Assembly: GCA_903837285.1 (NCBI GenBank) | Contig: CAILUD010000024.1 | Span: forward strand, 1-40,308 | Direction: 5' to 3' | Origin: an uncultured Bacteroidota bacterium | GTDB lineage: Bacteria > Bacteroidota > Bacteroidia > Bacteroidales > GWA2-32-17 | DNA: 40,308 nucleotides | Shown here: positions 24,963 to 33,619 of the stretch, piece after piece | Layout: every line of letters begins with the position of its first letter | How positions within the stretch are numbered: position 1 is the stretch's first letter | The notes under the pieces: generated by a model | Told to the model about the DNA's origin: nothing | Databases searched by the model: none | What the model saw: only the letters and a program-made list of their open reading frames with translations | Program-made: the position numbers and the translations under genes

Positions 24963-25658
24963 TTGAAGTACGTATTTCTCATATTTATATGTGTTTATGC
25001 TAACTCTACTTTTTCTCAGGAAGTAGAAAGTAAATATCTTTTTGAAAAAGATGATTATCTTATTTGTTTAAAAAAAAATAGCGAGCCATTTACAGGAATT
25101 ATGGTTGGTAAAAATGCTGATGGAGTTTTAGAATTTAAAAAAAGAATAATAGAAGGTATTGAAAATGGTAAAGCATTATTTTACGATAAAACTGGCTATT
25201 TTGCCAGCGAAGGAGAATTTTTAAATGGATTAGAAACCGGAAAATGGAAATGGTATTATAAGAGTGGTTTTAAAAAAGCAGAAGGCTTTTATAGCGAAGG
25301 AACTAGTTCTGGGCGTTGGATATATTGGAGCGAAACTGGAATTATTGAAAGAGAAGGAAATATAAAGAATGGAAAGGAAAATGGTTATTGGAAATATTTT
25401 AACGATAACGGAACTAAAATCACCGAAAGATATTATGAAAATGGGGTAAAAGACAGTCTTGAAATATGGTATTTTGACAATGGACAAAAAATGAATGAAA
25501 GAAGGTATCAGGATGGAATAGAAAACGGCAAATTTGAAGGCTGGTTTAAAAATGGAAAAAGAAAATTTGAAGGTTATTACGAGTCAGGAAAAATAGTAAA
25601 ATATACAGAATGGGACGAAAATGGAAAAGCTATTAAAACCCAAAATAGTAATTTGTAG
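24963..25658 (+). CDS. Secreted MORN/YwqK-like repeat protein
   Basis: 231 residues. The only start that includes the signal peptide (KYVFLIFICVYANSTFSQ) is a TTG at 24963, immediately after an in-frame TAA. The next in-frame ATG falls after the signal region. The mature part is about seven repeats of the type G-x-W-x-x-Y/W-x-x-x-G-x-x-x-x-E-x-x-Y/F-x-x-G (for example ETGKWKWYYKSGFKKAEGFY, ENGYWKYFNDNGTKITERYY), the MORN-like repeats of the YwqK family. These are often annotated as antitoxin-like, but no toxin partner is present. It lies 65 bp before the YfiR/SpoIIE gene on the same strand. Confidence 0.78.
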   Translation: MKYVFLIFICVYANSTFSQEVESKYLFEKDDYLICLKKNSEPFTGIMVGKNADGVLEFKKRIIEGIENGKALFYDKTGYFASEGEFLNGLETGKWKWYYKSGFKKAEGFYSEGTSSGRWIYWSETGIIEREGNIKNGKENGYWKYFNDNGTKITERYYENGVKDSLEIWYFDNGQKMNERRYQDGIENGKFEGWFKNGKRKFEGYYESGKIVKYTEWDENGKAIKTQNSNL

Positions 25659-25723
25659 AACAAAAAATAATTATACTCGTAATAAAAAAATGATTAATTT
25701 CGTGTTTATAACGTAAAAATAAA

Positions 25724-27658
25724 ATGATAAAATACTGTATAATAATATTTTCGTTTTTATCGATAACAAGTTTTGCTCAGCAAAAGTTTGATGATAAATC
25801 ACGTGCAATTTTCATTTTCGATATTGTAAAGTACGTTACTTGGCCTAATGAAGCATCTATTGATACTTTTTGTGTTGGAGTTCTTGATAAGAATAACAAC
25901 TTAGAAGAAGAACTTAAAAAAGTAGCTGCAGTTCGTTTACAAGTTCACAAAAAACCAATTAAGGTAGTTAGATTTCAATCCATTGAGGCTATTGAAAATT
26001 GCAATACAGTTTTTGTAAATAATGAAAGTGGTTTTGATATTGACAAAGTACTTAAAAAATTATCAGGTAAGCCAATTCTATTAGCATCAGAGAATTTTTC
26101 GTTTCATAAATCAATGGTAAACTTTATTATTGTAAATAATATACAAAGATATGAGGTTAATGAGCCAAAATTAAAGGAAGAAGGATTTATAGTCTACGAT
26201 TTATTTGCTGCAGGTGCGGTAAAATCTAAAGCCGATTGGGAAAAACTATATAAACAAACAGATGTTCAGCTACAAAAAGAAAAAGAAATTGTTGAGGCTC
26301 AAAACCTGGAAATAGAAAAACAAAAAAAAGAAATAGCTGAACAAACTGAAAAAATAACAAAACAAAAAGAAGAAATATTAATACAAATTCAACAAATTGA
26401 AAAACAAAAGTCGGAGCTTTTACTTGTAATGAAACAAGTTGGTGCTCAGCAAAAGTTATTAAAACTTAAAATAGAAGAATTAAACACAAAAGAAAGAGAA
26501 CTTCTTTCAAAAAATGATGAGATTCAGAAAAAGGCAAAAGTACTTGAAGAACAACAATTGTCAATAGCTGAGCAAGAAAGTAAAATTGGCGAACAAAAAG
26601 AAGTTCTTAACAAACAACTTGCACAAATTGAAATGCAAAAGCTTATTCTTTATTTGTTTATTGCCATTATACTTTTAATAACCATAATGGGATATTTTAT
26701 TTTCAAAGCATACAAGGTAAAAAAACGTGCTAACAAATTGCTTAATGAAAAGAATATCGAAATTATGGAGCAGAACGAAGAAATTCGTCAGCAAACAGAA
26801 GAAATTACTGCTCAACGTGATGAAATTGAATTTAAGAATGGAGAACTTGAGATTCAGAAAAAAACAGCAGAAGACCAACGAGATGAAATATCAGAACAAA
26901 AGGAAGAAATTATGGCCAGCATTCACTATGCTAGGCGAATTCAAACAGCTGTGCTCCCTCCTTCCAAATTTATTTCAAAAATATTACCCGATCATTTCTT
27001 TATATTAAACAAACCTCGTGATATTGTTTCTGGCGACTATTATTGGATGGCTCAAAAAGGAAATAAAACCATAATTGCAGCTGCTGATTGTACTGGACAT
27101 GGCGTTCCCGGTGCTTTTATGAGTTTGTTAGGTGTTTCATTCCTTAATGAAGTAATTAGTAAAATGGATGAAATATATGCTAACAATATACTCGATAAAC
27201 TTAGAGATTCAGTTATTAACGCACTTAATCAGGCAGGAACCGAGGGAATAACCAAAGATGGAATGGATTTAGCATTATGTGTTTTAGATATTGATACATA
27301 CGAACTACAATTTGCAGGGGCAAATAACCCTCTTTATTTAATAAGAAATAAAGAATTAATTGAGACTAAAGCAGATAAAATGCCAATTGGATTATATGAT
27401 GAAAATAAACCTTTTACAAACAATTTATTCCAATTACAAAAAGATGACGCTTTTTATATTTTCTCAGATGGATTCCCAGATCAATTTGGTGGGCCATTAG
27501 GTAAAAAATTCATGTACAAAAAGATGAAAGAATTACTTGTAAACATACAAGATAAACCAATGTTTGAACAAAACGAAATCCTCGATAAAACTATCGAGGA
27601 TTGGAGAGGTGACCTATTTCAGGTCGACGATATGCTAATAATAGGTGTAAAAGTCTAA
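25724..27658 (+). CDS. YfiR-coiled coil-SpoIIE phosphatase signalling protein
   Basis: 644 residues. Signal peptide 1-18; YfiR-like (DUF4154) sensor domain about 20-165 (SRAIFIFDIVKYVTWPNE, ILLASENFSFHKSMVNFIIV); long coiled coil about 175-300; one membrane helix about 305-328 (LILYLFIAIILLITIMGYFIF); second coiled coil about 330-405; and a SpoIIE/PP2C-type serine phosphatase about 410-644. Phosphatase metal-site residues are seen in DIVSGDYYWM, AADCTGHGVPGAFMS, GMDLALCVLD and SDGFPDQFGG. The sensor would face the periplasm and the phosphatase the cytosol, acting on a phosphoprotein such as an STAS-type anti-anti-sigma factor. Its substrate is not encoded nearby. Confidence 0.9.
   Translation: MIKYCIIIFSFLSITSFAQQKFDDKSRAIFIFDIVKYVTWPNEASIDTFCVGVLDKNNNLEEELKKVAAVRLQVHKKPIKVVRFQSIEAIENCNTVFVNNESGFDIDKVLKKLSGKPILLASENFSFHKSMVNFIIVNNIQRYEVNEPKLKEEGFIVYDLFAAGAVKSKADWEKLYKQTDVQLQKEKEIVEAQNLEIEKQKKEIAEQTEKITKQKEEILIQIQQIEKQKSELLLVMKQVGAQQKLLKLKIEELNTKERELLSKNDEIQKKAKVLEEQQLSIAEQESKIGEQKEVLNKQLAQIEMQKLILYLFIAIILLITIMGYFIFKAYKVKKRANKLLNEKNIEIMEQNEEIRQQTEEITAQRDEIEFKNGELEIQKKTAEDQRDEISEQKEEIMASIHYARRIQTAVLPPSKFISKILPDHFFILNKPRDIVSGDYYWMAQKGNKTIIAAADCTGHGVPGAFMSLLGVSFLNEVISKMDEIYANNILDKLRDSVINALNQAGTEGITKDGMDLALCVLDIDTYELQFAGANNPLYLIRNKELIETKADKMPIGLYDENKPFTNNLFQLQKDDAFYIFSDGFPDQFGGPLGKKFMYKKMKELLVNIQDKPMFEQNEILDKTIEDWRGDLFQVDDMLIIGVKV
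27578..27601. repeat. 10-bp perfect hairpin inside the 3' end of the phosphatase gene
   Basis: ATCCTCGATA / TATCGAGGAT with a 4-nt AAAC loop, followed about 10 nt later by a smaller GACCT/AGGTC pair at 27611-27625. Both are in coding sequence, about 60 nt before the stop. Confidence 0.5.
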
Positions 27659-27659
27659 A

Positions 27660-27884
27660 CTATTGACAAACCCAGGTAGTTGTATTACTTCCAACAGTTA
27701 CAGGTTCAGCATTTTCTTTTGCTGTAAGAGATACATCGCAATATTCAGAATCAGTACCTGGGTCAACTATATTGCCACTTGAATCTTTAGTTACAGCTTT
27801 ACAGTTTTTACAATCTTTTTGACAAGAAGTAATTAAGAATACACCTAAAAATAAAGCAACTGCGAGTAAAGTGATTTTTTTCAT
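27660..27884 (-). CDS. Small lipoprotein
   Basis: 74 residues. MKKITLLAVALFLGVFLITSC ends in a lipobox (ITSC, Cys21), followed by a cysteine-rich segment (QKDCKNCKAV) and a short polar tail with two more cysteines (YCDV, WVCQ). No known function; small lipoproteins of this type are common in Bacteroidota. Its stop is one base from the convergent stop of the phosphatase gene. A TAATTTTG box precedes its start. Confidence 0.72.
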   Translation of the reverse strand: MKKITLLAVALFLGVFLITSCQKDCKNCKAVTKDSSGNIVDPGTDSEYCDVSLTAKENAEPVTVGSNTTTWVCQ

Positions 27885-27910
27885 ATGTTTTTTTTGTTTT
27901 TGGTTTTTTA

Positions 27911-27918
27911 CAAAATTA
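27911..27918 (-). promoter_or_regulatory. -7 box (TAATTTTG) of the small lipoprotein
   Basis: Exact TAnnTTTG match 27 nt before the ATG at 27884. Confidence 0.42.
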
Positions 27919-27965
27919 CACTATTTTCAAAAAATGTCAATACTTTTTAATAAAAACTTTGTTTC

Positions 27966-29180
27966 TTATAATCCAAGTTGATAATTTATAGCATTATAGC
28001 CATCATTTATCAATAAAACCGGATTCTCAAGTAATTCTTTAATCTTTTTTAGAAATAAAACTGAATCTTTACCATCAAGAACTCGGTGATCATATGACAT
28101 TGCAATATACATCATAGGTCGAATTTCGACTTTCCCGTTTACCGCAATTGGTCTTTCAACAATATTATGCATACCTAAAATTGCAGATTGAGGTGGATTT
28201 AATATTGGAGTAGATAATAAAGAACCAAATACACCACCATTAGTAATGGTAAATGTTCCACCAGCCATTTCTTCTAGTGAAATTCTGTGTTTTCTTGCTT
28301 TCTCTGCCAAATTAAATATAGATAATTCGAGTTCAAAAAGTGGTGTTGTATCAGCATTTCTTAATACAGGAACCATTAAACCTTTGTCTGTTTGTACTGC
28401 TATTCCAAGATCAACAAAATTTGGATAAACAAATTCTTCATTTTCAATTCTGGAATTAACATTAGGAAAATGTTTTAATGAAATTGCTGCAGCTTTTGCA
28501 AAAAATGACATAAAGCCAATTTTAACCCCATGCTTTTTAAAAAACTCATCTTTATATTTATTTCTGATAGCAATAACTTCGCTTAAATCAACTTCATTAA
28601 AAGTTGTAAGCATTGCGGTTTGGTTTTTTACAGAAACTAATCTCTCACTAAGTTTTTTCCTTAATGATGACATAGCAATTCGTTCTTCTGAACGTTGAGC
28701 AATCTCTTGTTTTGTTATTTGTTGTGGTTTATTTGCTAAAACTAATTCAACATCATTAGCTGTAATTTTTCTTAAACCTGAAATTATATCTTCAATATTT
28801 AAATTGTTATCAATCATCATTTTTTGAGCAAGTGGAGTAGCTTTTGCTTCAGAATTTACTTCATTTGCTGATTTAACAACGGCTACTTTTTCAACTTCTT
28901 TTACAATATTTTTAGGTTTAGCTTCAGCAATTATTCCATTTGTTACAGAAGTATCAATAGTACACGCAACAGCTCCAACAGCTATATTATTACCAGCATC
29001 AACCATAATTTTAATCTGGCCAGATTCTGGTGCAATTAAAGGTAGTGTAGCTTTGTCTGATTCCAGTTCTGCCAATTCCATGTCTTTTGTTACAAAGCTT
29101 CCTTCGGAAACCATCCAATTTGCAACTGTTACCTGAGACACTGATTCACCAGGTGATGGTACTTTTACTTCAATTATCAT
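27966..29180 (-). CDS. sucB: 2-oxoglutarate dehydrogenase E2 (dihydrolipoyl succinyltransferase)
   Basis: 404 residues. TCA-cycle enzyme that transfers the succinyl group from lipoate to CoA. One lipoyl domain (1-75) with the modified Lys43 in [11 protein letters not shown]; linker; peripheral-subunit-binding domain about 112-150 ([15 protein letters not shown]...[10 protein letters not shown]); and a catalytic acetyltransferase domain about 170-404 with [15 protein letters not shown] (active-site His and Asp). Starts 10 bp after sucA and is cotranscribed with it. The lipoamide dehydrogenase (E3) is not in this window. Confidence 0.95.
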   Translation of the reverse strand: MIIEVKVPSPGESVSQVTVANWMVSEGSFVTKDMELAELESDKATLPLIAPESGQIKIMVDAGNNIAVGAVACTIDTSVTNGIIAEAKPKNIVKEVEKVAVVKSANEVNSEAKATPLAQKMMIDNNLNIEDIISGLRKITANDVELVLANKPQQITKQEIAQRSEERIAMSSLRKKLSERLVSVKNQTAMLTTFNEVDLSEVIAIRNKYKDEFFKKHGVKIGFMSFFAKAAAISLKHFPNVNSRIENEEFVYPNFVDLGIAVQTDKGLMVPVLRNADTTPLFELELSIFNLAEKARKHRISLEEMAGGTFTITNGGVFGSLLSTPILNPPQSAILGMHNIVERPIAVNGKVEIRPMMYIAMSYDHRVLDGKDSVLFLKKIKELLENPVLLINDGYNAINYQLGL

Positions 29181-29190
29181 TTTTATAATT

Positions 29191-31947
29191 TTAAATTTCA
29201 GTACATTTCATACTACAATAAACTTCGCTGTTATCGCATTTACAACGTTTAAAAACTTTATCAAGAATTTTTTGTTGCCTTTGCTTATGAACTTCCAATA
29301 AGCCAGTAGCAGGACTTCCACTCATAGGTCGACAAACAACAAATAATTCAGGAATATCAAGATGAGTTTTAATAAATGGCCACGCTCCCATATTTGCAGG
29401 TTCTTCCTGAACCCATAATGTTCTTTTTGAATTTGGGTATGTAGCCAAAATATCTTTTATTTGTTTTAAAGGAAGAGGATAATATTGTTCTATACGAACA
29501 ATTGCAGTTTGCGTATCATTTATCTTTTGTTTTTCAGCTAGTATCTCATAATAAACTTTTCCACTACATATAACAACCTGATTAATTGTATTTTTATCTA
29601 AACAATTATCATCTATTACTTCTTTAAATGAACCATCTGAAAGATCATCTATTGTTGAAATACATAAAGGATGTCGAAGTAAACTTTTTGGTGAAAAAAC
29701 AATTAATGGTTTTCTGTATTCAGTATGTACTTGACGACGAAGAGCGTGAAATATGTTAGCTGGTGTTGTGCAATTTACTATTTGCATATTTAAATTAGCT
29801 GCTAAAACCAAAAACCTTTCAATTCTTGCACTAGAATGCTCTGGCCCCTGCCCTTCATATCCGTGTGGAAGCAATAGTACCAAGCCATTCATTAATCCCC
29901 ATTTATCTTCTGCCGAACTTATATATTGATCAACAATTGCCTGCGCAACATTATGAAAATCGCCAAATTGTGCTTCCCAAACTGTAAGTCCTTCAGGTCT
30001 TCCCATTGCATAACCATATTCAAAACCCATTACTGCATACTCTGAAAGTAAAGAATTATATATTTGAAATTCGGCTTGATCTTCACTGATATTTTTTAAA
30101 GGACACCATTTTTCATCAGTATCATCTACATGAAATGTTGAATGCCGGTGGCTAAAAGTTCCTCTTTCGGAATCCTGACCACTTACCCTTACAGAATGTT
30201 TTTCGGAAACTAAGCTTGCATATGCCAATAACTCAGCTATTGCCCAATCGACTTTATTTTCTGAAACTAATAATTTTCTATCATTTACAATTTTTTCAAT
30301 TTTATTGAAAAACTTTTTATCCGAAGGAAGGTAATTTATTTTCTCGCTTAACTTTAAAAGTAAATTTTTGTTTACTGAAGTTTTAGGTGAATAATAAAAA
30401 TCATTTTCATTTGCATATCTGAAATTACTCCATTTTGATTGAAGAAAATGCCTTATTTCAACCTTCTCACTTTGCTTTGAAACTAAAAATTCGCTTTCTA
30501 ATTTTTCATTAAATGCCTTTTGTTTTTCAACAATTTCCTCAAGTGTCATAACACCTGTTTCTAATAAATGTTTAGAGTAAATATCTCTAACATTAGGGTG
30601 TGATGCTATTTCTTTATAAAGTATAGGTTGTGTAAAACGAGGCTCATCTCCTTCATTATGACCGTATTTTCTATAACCTAATAAATCAATAAAAACATCT
30701 GTATGAAATTTTTCACGATATTCTAAGGCTAAATTAACTGTATATAGAACTGCCTCAACATCATCGCCATTTACATGAAATACAGGTGACAAAGTCACTT
30801 TTGCAATATCTGTACAATAAGTGCTCGACCTGGCATCAAGGTAATTTGTTGTAAAACCTACCTGATTATTGACTACAAAATGTAAGGTTCCTCCAGTTTG
30901 GTAACCTGGAATTTGCGACATTTGAATTGTTTCGTAAACTATACCTTGAGCAGCTATTGCAGCATCGCCATGAATAACGACTGGGCATACTTTGCTTGAA
31001 TCCCCACCGTATTCGCTATCGATTCTTGTGCGAGCAAGTCCCTGTGTTACAGGACCTACAGTTTCTAAGTGAGAAGGATTTGGCAAAAGTGCCATAAAAA
31101 CCTCAAGTCCCTTCTGAGTTTTAATTTTTGTATCATAACTCAGGTGATATTTTACGTCACCTAGTATGTTTTCATCATCATAAAATTTACCCGTATACTC
31201 TGAAAAAATACTTTCAAAAGGTTTCTTAAAAATGTTAGTTAAAACATTTAATCGGCCACGATGAGAATTGCCAACAATAAATTCTTTAATACCCATATCG
31301 GCACCTTTTTCAACCGCAAAACCAAGAGCAGGAATGAGTGCTTCCATACCTTCTAAAGAAAAACGTTTTTGACCAACAAATTTTTTATGCAAGAATTGCT
31401 CAAAGCCAACTGATTTAACTAAAATTTTATAAATATCTTTTTTTTGATTTGTAGAAAACTGGAAAGAATTTTTAGTTGATTCCATTTTCTTTGTAAGCCA
31501 ATCAACTATTTCTGGTTTACGAATATACACGTACTCTGCTCCTACCGATTGGCAATAAGTTTGTTCAAGATGTTCAATTATTTTTCTTAAAGTTGCTGGA
31601 CCAATTCCAATTTCATTTCCTGCTTGAAAAGTTTTATCAAGATCTTTTTCGGTTAATTTAAAATTAATAATATCTAATGTTGGAGTGTATGTTCGTCGGG
31701 GATGAACAGGATTAGTTTTAGTAAACAAATGACCACGTTTACGATAGCCATCAATTAAATTATAAACCTTAAACTCGTCAGATAGCATTTCTGCACCAGC
31801 AGAAGTTTGCTTAAAATTTGTTCTGGCAAACTCAAAGCCTTGAAAAAATTTTTTCCAGCTTTCGTCAACACTTTCGGGGCTATTTATATAATCCTTATAA
31901 AGATCTTCTATGTACTGAATATCACCAAGATAATCAAAGTTATTCAT
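29191..31947 (-). CDS. sucA: 2-oxoglutarate dehydrogenase E1
   Basis: 918 residues. Thiamine-diphosphate-dependent decarboxylation of 2-oxoglutarate, first step of the complex. The N-terminal E2-binding segment ([27 protein letters not shown]) is typical; the ThDP motif runs from [11 protein letters not shown] to [10 protein letters not shown]; the transketolase-like pyrimidine domain and a C-terminal SGKVYYEIL domain follow. The triplet at 31968 is TTG; the ATG at 31947 (MNNFDYLGD) is chosen because it fits the family and because a -7 box lies so close to 31968. Unusual: the last 18 residues form a cysteine-rich tail with four Cys (RCKCD...YCSMKCTEI). Confidence 0.95.
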   Translation of the reverse strand: MNNFDYLGDIQYIEDLYKDYINSPESVDESWKKFFQGFEFARTNFKQTSAGAEMLSDEFKVYNLIDGYRKRGHLFTKTNPVHPRRTYTPTLDIINFKLTEKDLDKTFQAGNEIGIGPATLRKIIEHLEQTYCQSVGAEYVYIRKPEIVDWLTKKMESTKNSFQFSTNQKKDIYKILVKSVGFEQFLHKKFVGQKRFSLEGMEALIPALGFAVEKGADMGIKEFIVGNSHRGRLNVLTNIFKKPFESIFSEYTGKFYDDENILGDVKYHLSYDTKIKTQKGLEVFMALLPNPSHLETVGPVTQGLARTRIDSEYGGDSSKVCPVVIHGDAAIAAQGIVYETIQMSQIPGYQTGGTLHFVVNNQVGFTTNYLDARSSTYCTDIAKVTLSPVFHVNGDDVEAVLYTVNLALEYREKFHTDVFIDLLGYRKYGHNEGDEPRFTQPILYKEIASHPNVRDIYSKHLLETGVMTLEEIVEKQKAFNEKLESEFLVSKQSEKVEIRHFLQSKWSNFRYANENDFYYSPKTSVNKNLLLKLSEKINYLPSDKKFFNKIEKIVNDRKLLVSENKVDWAIAELLAYASLVSEKHSVRVSGQDSERGTFSHRHSTFHVDDTDEKWCPLKNISEDQAEFQIYNSLLSEYAVMGFEYGYAMGRPEGLTVWEAQFGDFHNVAQAIVDQYISSAEDKWGLMNGLVLLLPHGYEGQGPEHSSARIERFLVLAANLNMQIVNCTTPANIFHALRRQVHTEYRKPLIVFSPKSLLRHPLCISTIDDLSDGSFKEVIDDNCLDKNTINQVVICSGKVYYEILAEKQKINDTQTAIVRIEQYYPLPLKQIKDILATYPNSKRTLWVQEEPANMGAWPFIKTHLDIPELFVVCRPMSGSPATGLLEVHKQRQQKILDKVFKRCKCDNSEVYCSMKCTEI

Positions 31948-31969
31948 TTTCTTTTCAATAAAATTCAAA

Positions 31970-31977
31970 CAAAATTA
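31970..31977 (-). promoter_or_regulatory. -7 box (TAATTTTG) of sucAB
   Basis: Exact TAnnTTTG match. Transcription would begin near 31963, after the TTG at 31968, leaving only the ATG at 31947 as a possible start. Confidence 0.45.
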
Positions 31978-32080
31978 CATTTTACGAAAATAGTAAATTA
32001 TTATTATTTAGACAAATTATAAATACACGAATTAAACCACCTTTGATAAAATAGTTAAGTCTTAAAATTAATTAATTTGG

Positions 32081-32088
32081 TAATTTTG
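32081..32088 (+). promoter_or_regulatory. -7 box (TAATTTTG) of the T9SS cargo gene
   Basis: Exact TAnnTTTG match about 27 nt before the ATG at 32116. Confidence 0.42.
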
Positions 32089-32115
32089 TTACTAACATAT
32101 AATACAAATTTAAAT

Positions 32116-33606
32116 ATGAAGATATTAAACTTAATTTTTATACTTATATTGAGTACTACTTTTGCTTTTTCTCAAAATTATTTATCCATTAAAACCGATG
32201 CTAGTTCGTATTATTTTGAACAAACTAATCAAAGTGTTTTTCCAATTAGGATTGATTCAGTTAAGGCTTATGGCGACAGTACTGATTATTATTCATTTTG
32301 TATGATTAGACCTTTGCATAATAATAGTTTATATACTCTAAAAGGTTCTTCATGGATTGGTAAAAAAATGGTTGATTGCGGCAATGGAATTAATTTATTT
32401 TTCAACTTTAATAATGACACTATTTACATTAAAACTAATGCATTATTAAATCAAACCTGGAGATTTTATACTTATGCAAATGGAAATTATATAAATGCAA
32501 CAATATCCAATTATACCAATGAAAACTTTTTAGGATTAAGTGATTCTGTAAAAACTATATCAATTCAAGTAAAAGATCAATATGGTAACAACATAACTAA
32601 TAATGTAAATAATTATCAATTAAAACTTAGCAAGAACTTTGGTTTTATTCAAATATTTGATTTTTATGATTTTCCAGCTAATTCAGGATCAATGGATATC
32701 TATTCTGTTTCAAATTATGTAATGGAGTTAATTGGTTTATCTAACCCCTTAGTTGGCTGGCAGAATATTACATTAAAAGATGTTTATAGTATGGTTCCTG
32801 GCGATGAAATTCAGTTAATTAGAAATTATTATCAGCCAAATTACGGAACTAATAATTATTGGATAGTGACTGAAAAAACAATAAACAAATATTTAGCTAG
32901 AGTTGAAAATTTAAATCATGATACCGTAGCTTTTACTATTGATAAATGTTTTTGGCGCAAGCAACAATATTATCCAAACTTGCCTAGTTTTATTACAACT
33001 CATGATACTATAGTTGAAAAATTCGCATTAATTGGTGAGTTTGATAAATTACCATTAGAGCCAATATATAGCAATTCTGAATATGGTTATTATGTCAAAC
33101 TAAATAGCTATGGATTTGAGCCAAGCATGTTATTTCATGGGACTAATGACACAGTTCAAGCAATACAATTTGATGGATGGAATTATGTATATTTTAATAG
33201 AGACCTTGGCAATACATATATTTATGATGGCTTTATGGGATATTCTGATCAAACAAGCTATAATTACTATAATGTAAATGGCAATATTTATGGAAGTTCT
33301 TTTATTTTTATTTGCGATTCTTTAATGGCTGATACTACTTTAGGAATAGTTAGTTTAAAATTAATGAATAATATTTCGTTTTATCCAAATCCTGCAAGTA
33401 ATTATATTGAAATAATTAGCAATATTAACAATATACAGAATTTTAATCTTGAAATTTTTGATTTACAAGGAAGATTATTAAAATCAGAGTTAATTAAAGA
33501 AAATCAACAAGTGATAAATATTTCGGAGCTACAAGAAGGATTATTTATTGTTAAAATTTCGAATCAAAACAATTCTGAGAATTTTAAACTTATAATTTCC
33601 AGATAA
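32116..33606 (+). CDS. T9SS-secreted protein with type A sorting domain
   Basis: 496 residues. Signal peptide MKILNLIFILILSTTFAFSQ from the ATG at 32116; the frame before it opens only with TTG. The middle (about 25-405) is rich in Tyr, Asn and Asp with no motif I recognise. The last ~75 residues form a type A C-terminal sorting domain (ISFYPNPASNYIEI, FNLEIFDLQGRLL, ISELQEGLFIVKI), so the protein should cross the outer membrane by the type IX system and be anchored or released there. Transcribed alone; its stop is 13 bp from the convergent WD40-caspase stop. Confidence 0.85.
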   Translation: MKILNLIFILILSTTFAFSQNYLSIKTDASSYYFEQTNQSVFPIRIDSVKAYGDSTDYYSFCMIRPLHNNSLYTLKGSSWIGKKMVDCGNGINLFFNFNNDTIYIKTNALLNQTWRFYTYANGNYINATISNYTNENFLGLSDSVKTISIQVKDQYGNNITNNVNNYQLKLSKNFGFIQIFDFYDFPANSGSMDIYSVSNYVMELIGLSNPLVGWQNITLKDVYSMVPGDEIQLIRNYYQPNYGTNNYWIVTEKTINKYLARVENLNHDTVAFTIDKCFWRKQQYYPNLPSFITTHDTIVEKFALIGEFDKLPLEPIYSNSEYGYYVKLNSYGFEPSMLFHGTNDTVQAIQFDGWNYVYFNRDLGNTYIYDGFMGYSDQTSYNYYNVNGNIYGSSFIFICDSLMADTTLGIVSLKLMNNISFYPNPASNYIEIISNINNIQNFNLEIFDLQGRLLKSELIKENQQVINISELQEGLFIVKISNQNNSENFKLIISR

Positions 33607-33619
33607 TTAAAGTTAGTAA

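Noticed and set aside
24963..25658. Antitoxin of a toxin-antitoxin pair (YwqK naming)
   Set aside because: It has a signal peptide and no small toxin gene beside it; the repeats alone do not support that role.
31948..31968. SucA start at TTG 31968
   Set aside because: A -7 box ends two bases before it, so it would precede the transcript start; the ATG at 31947 fits the family.
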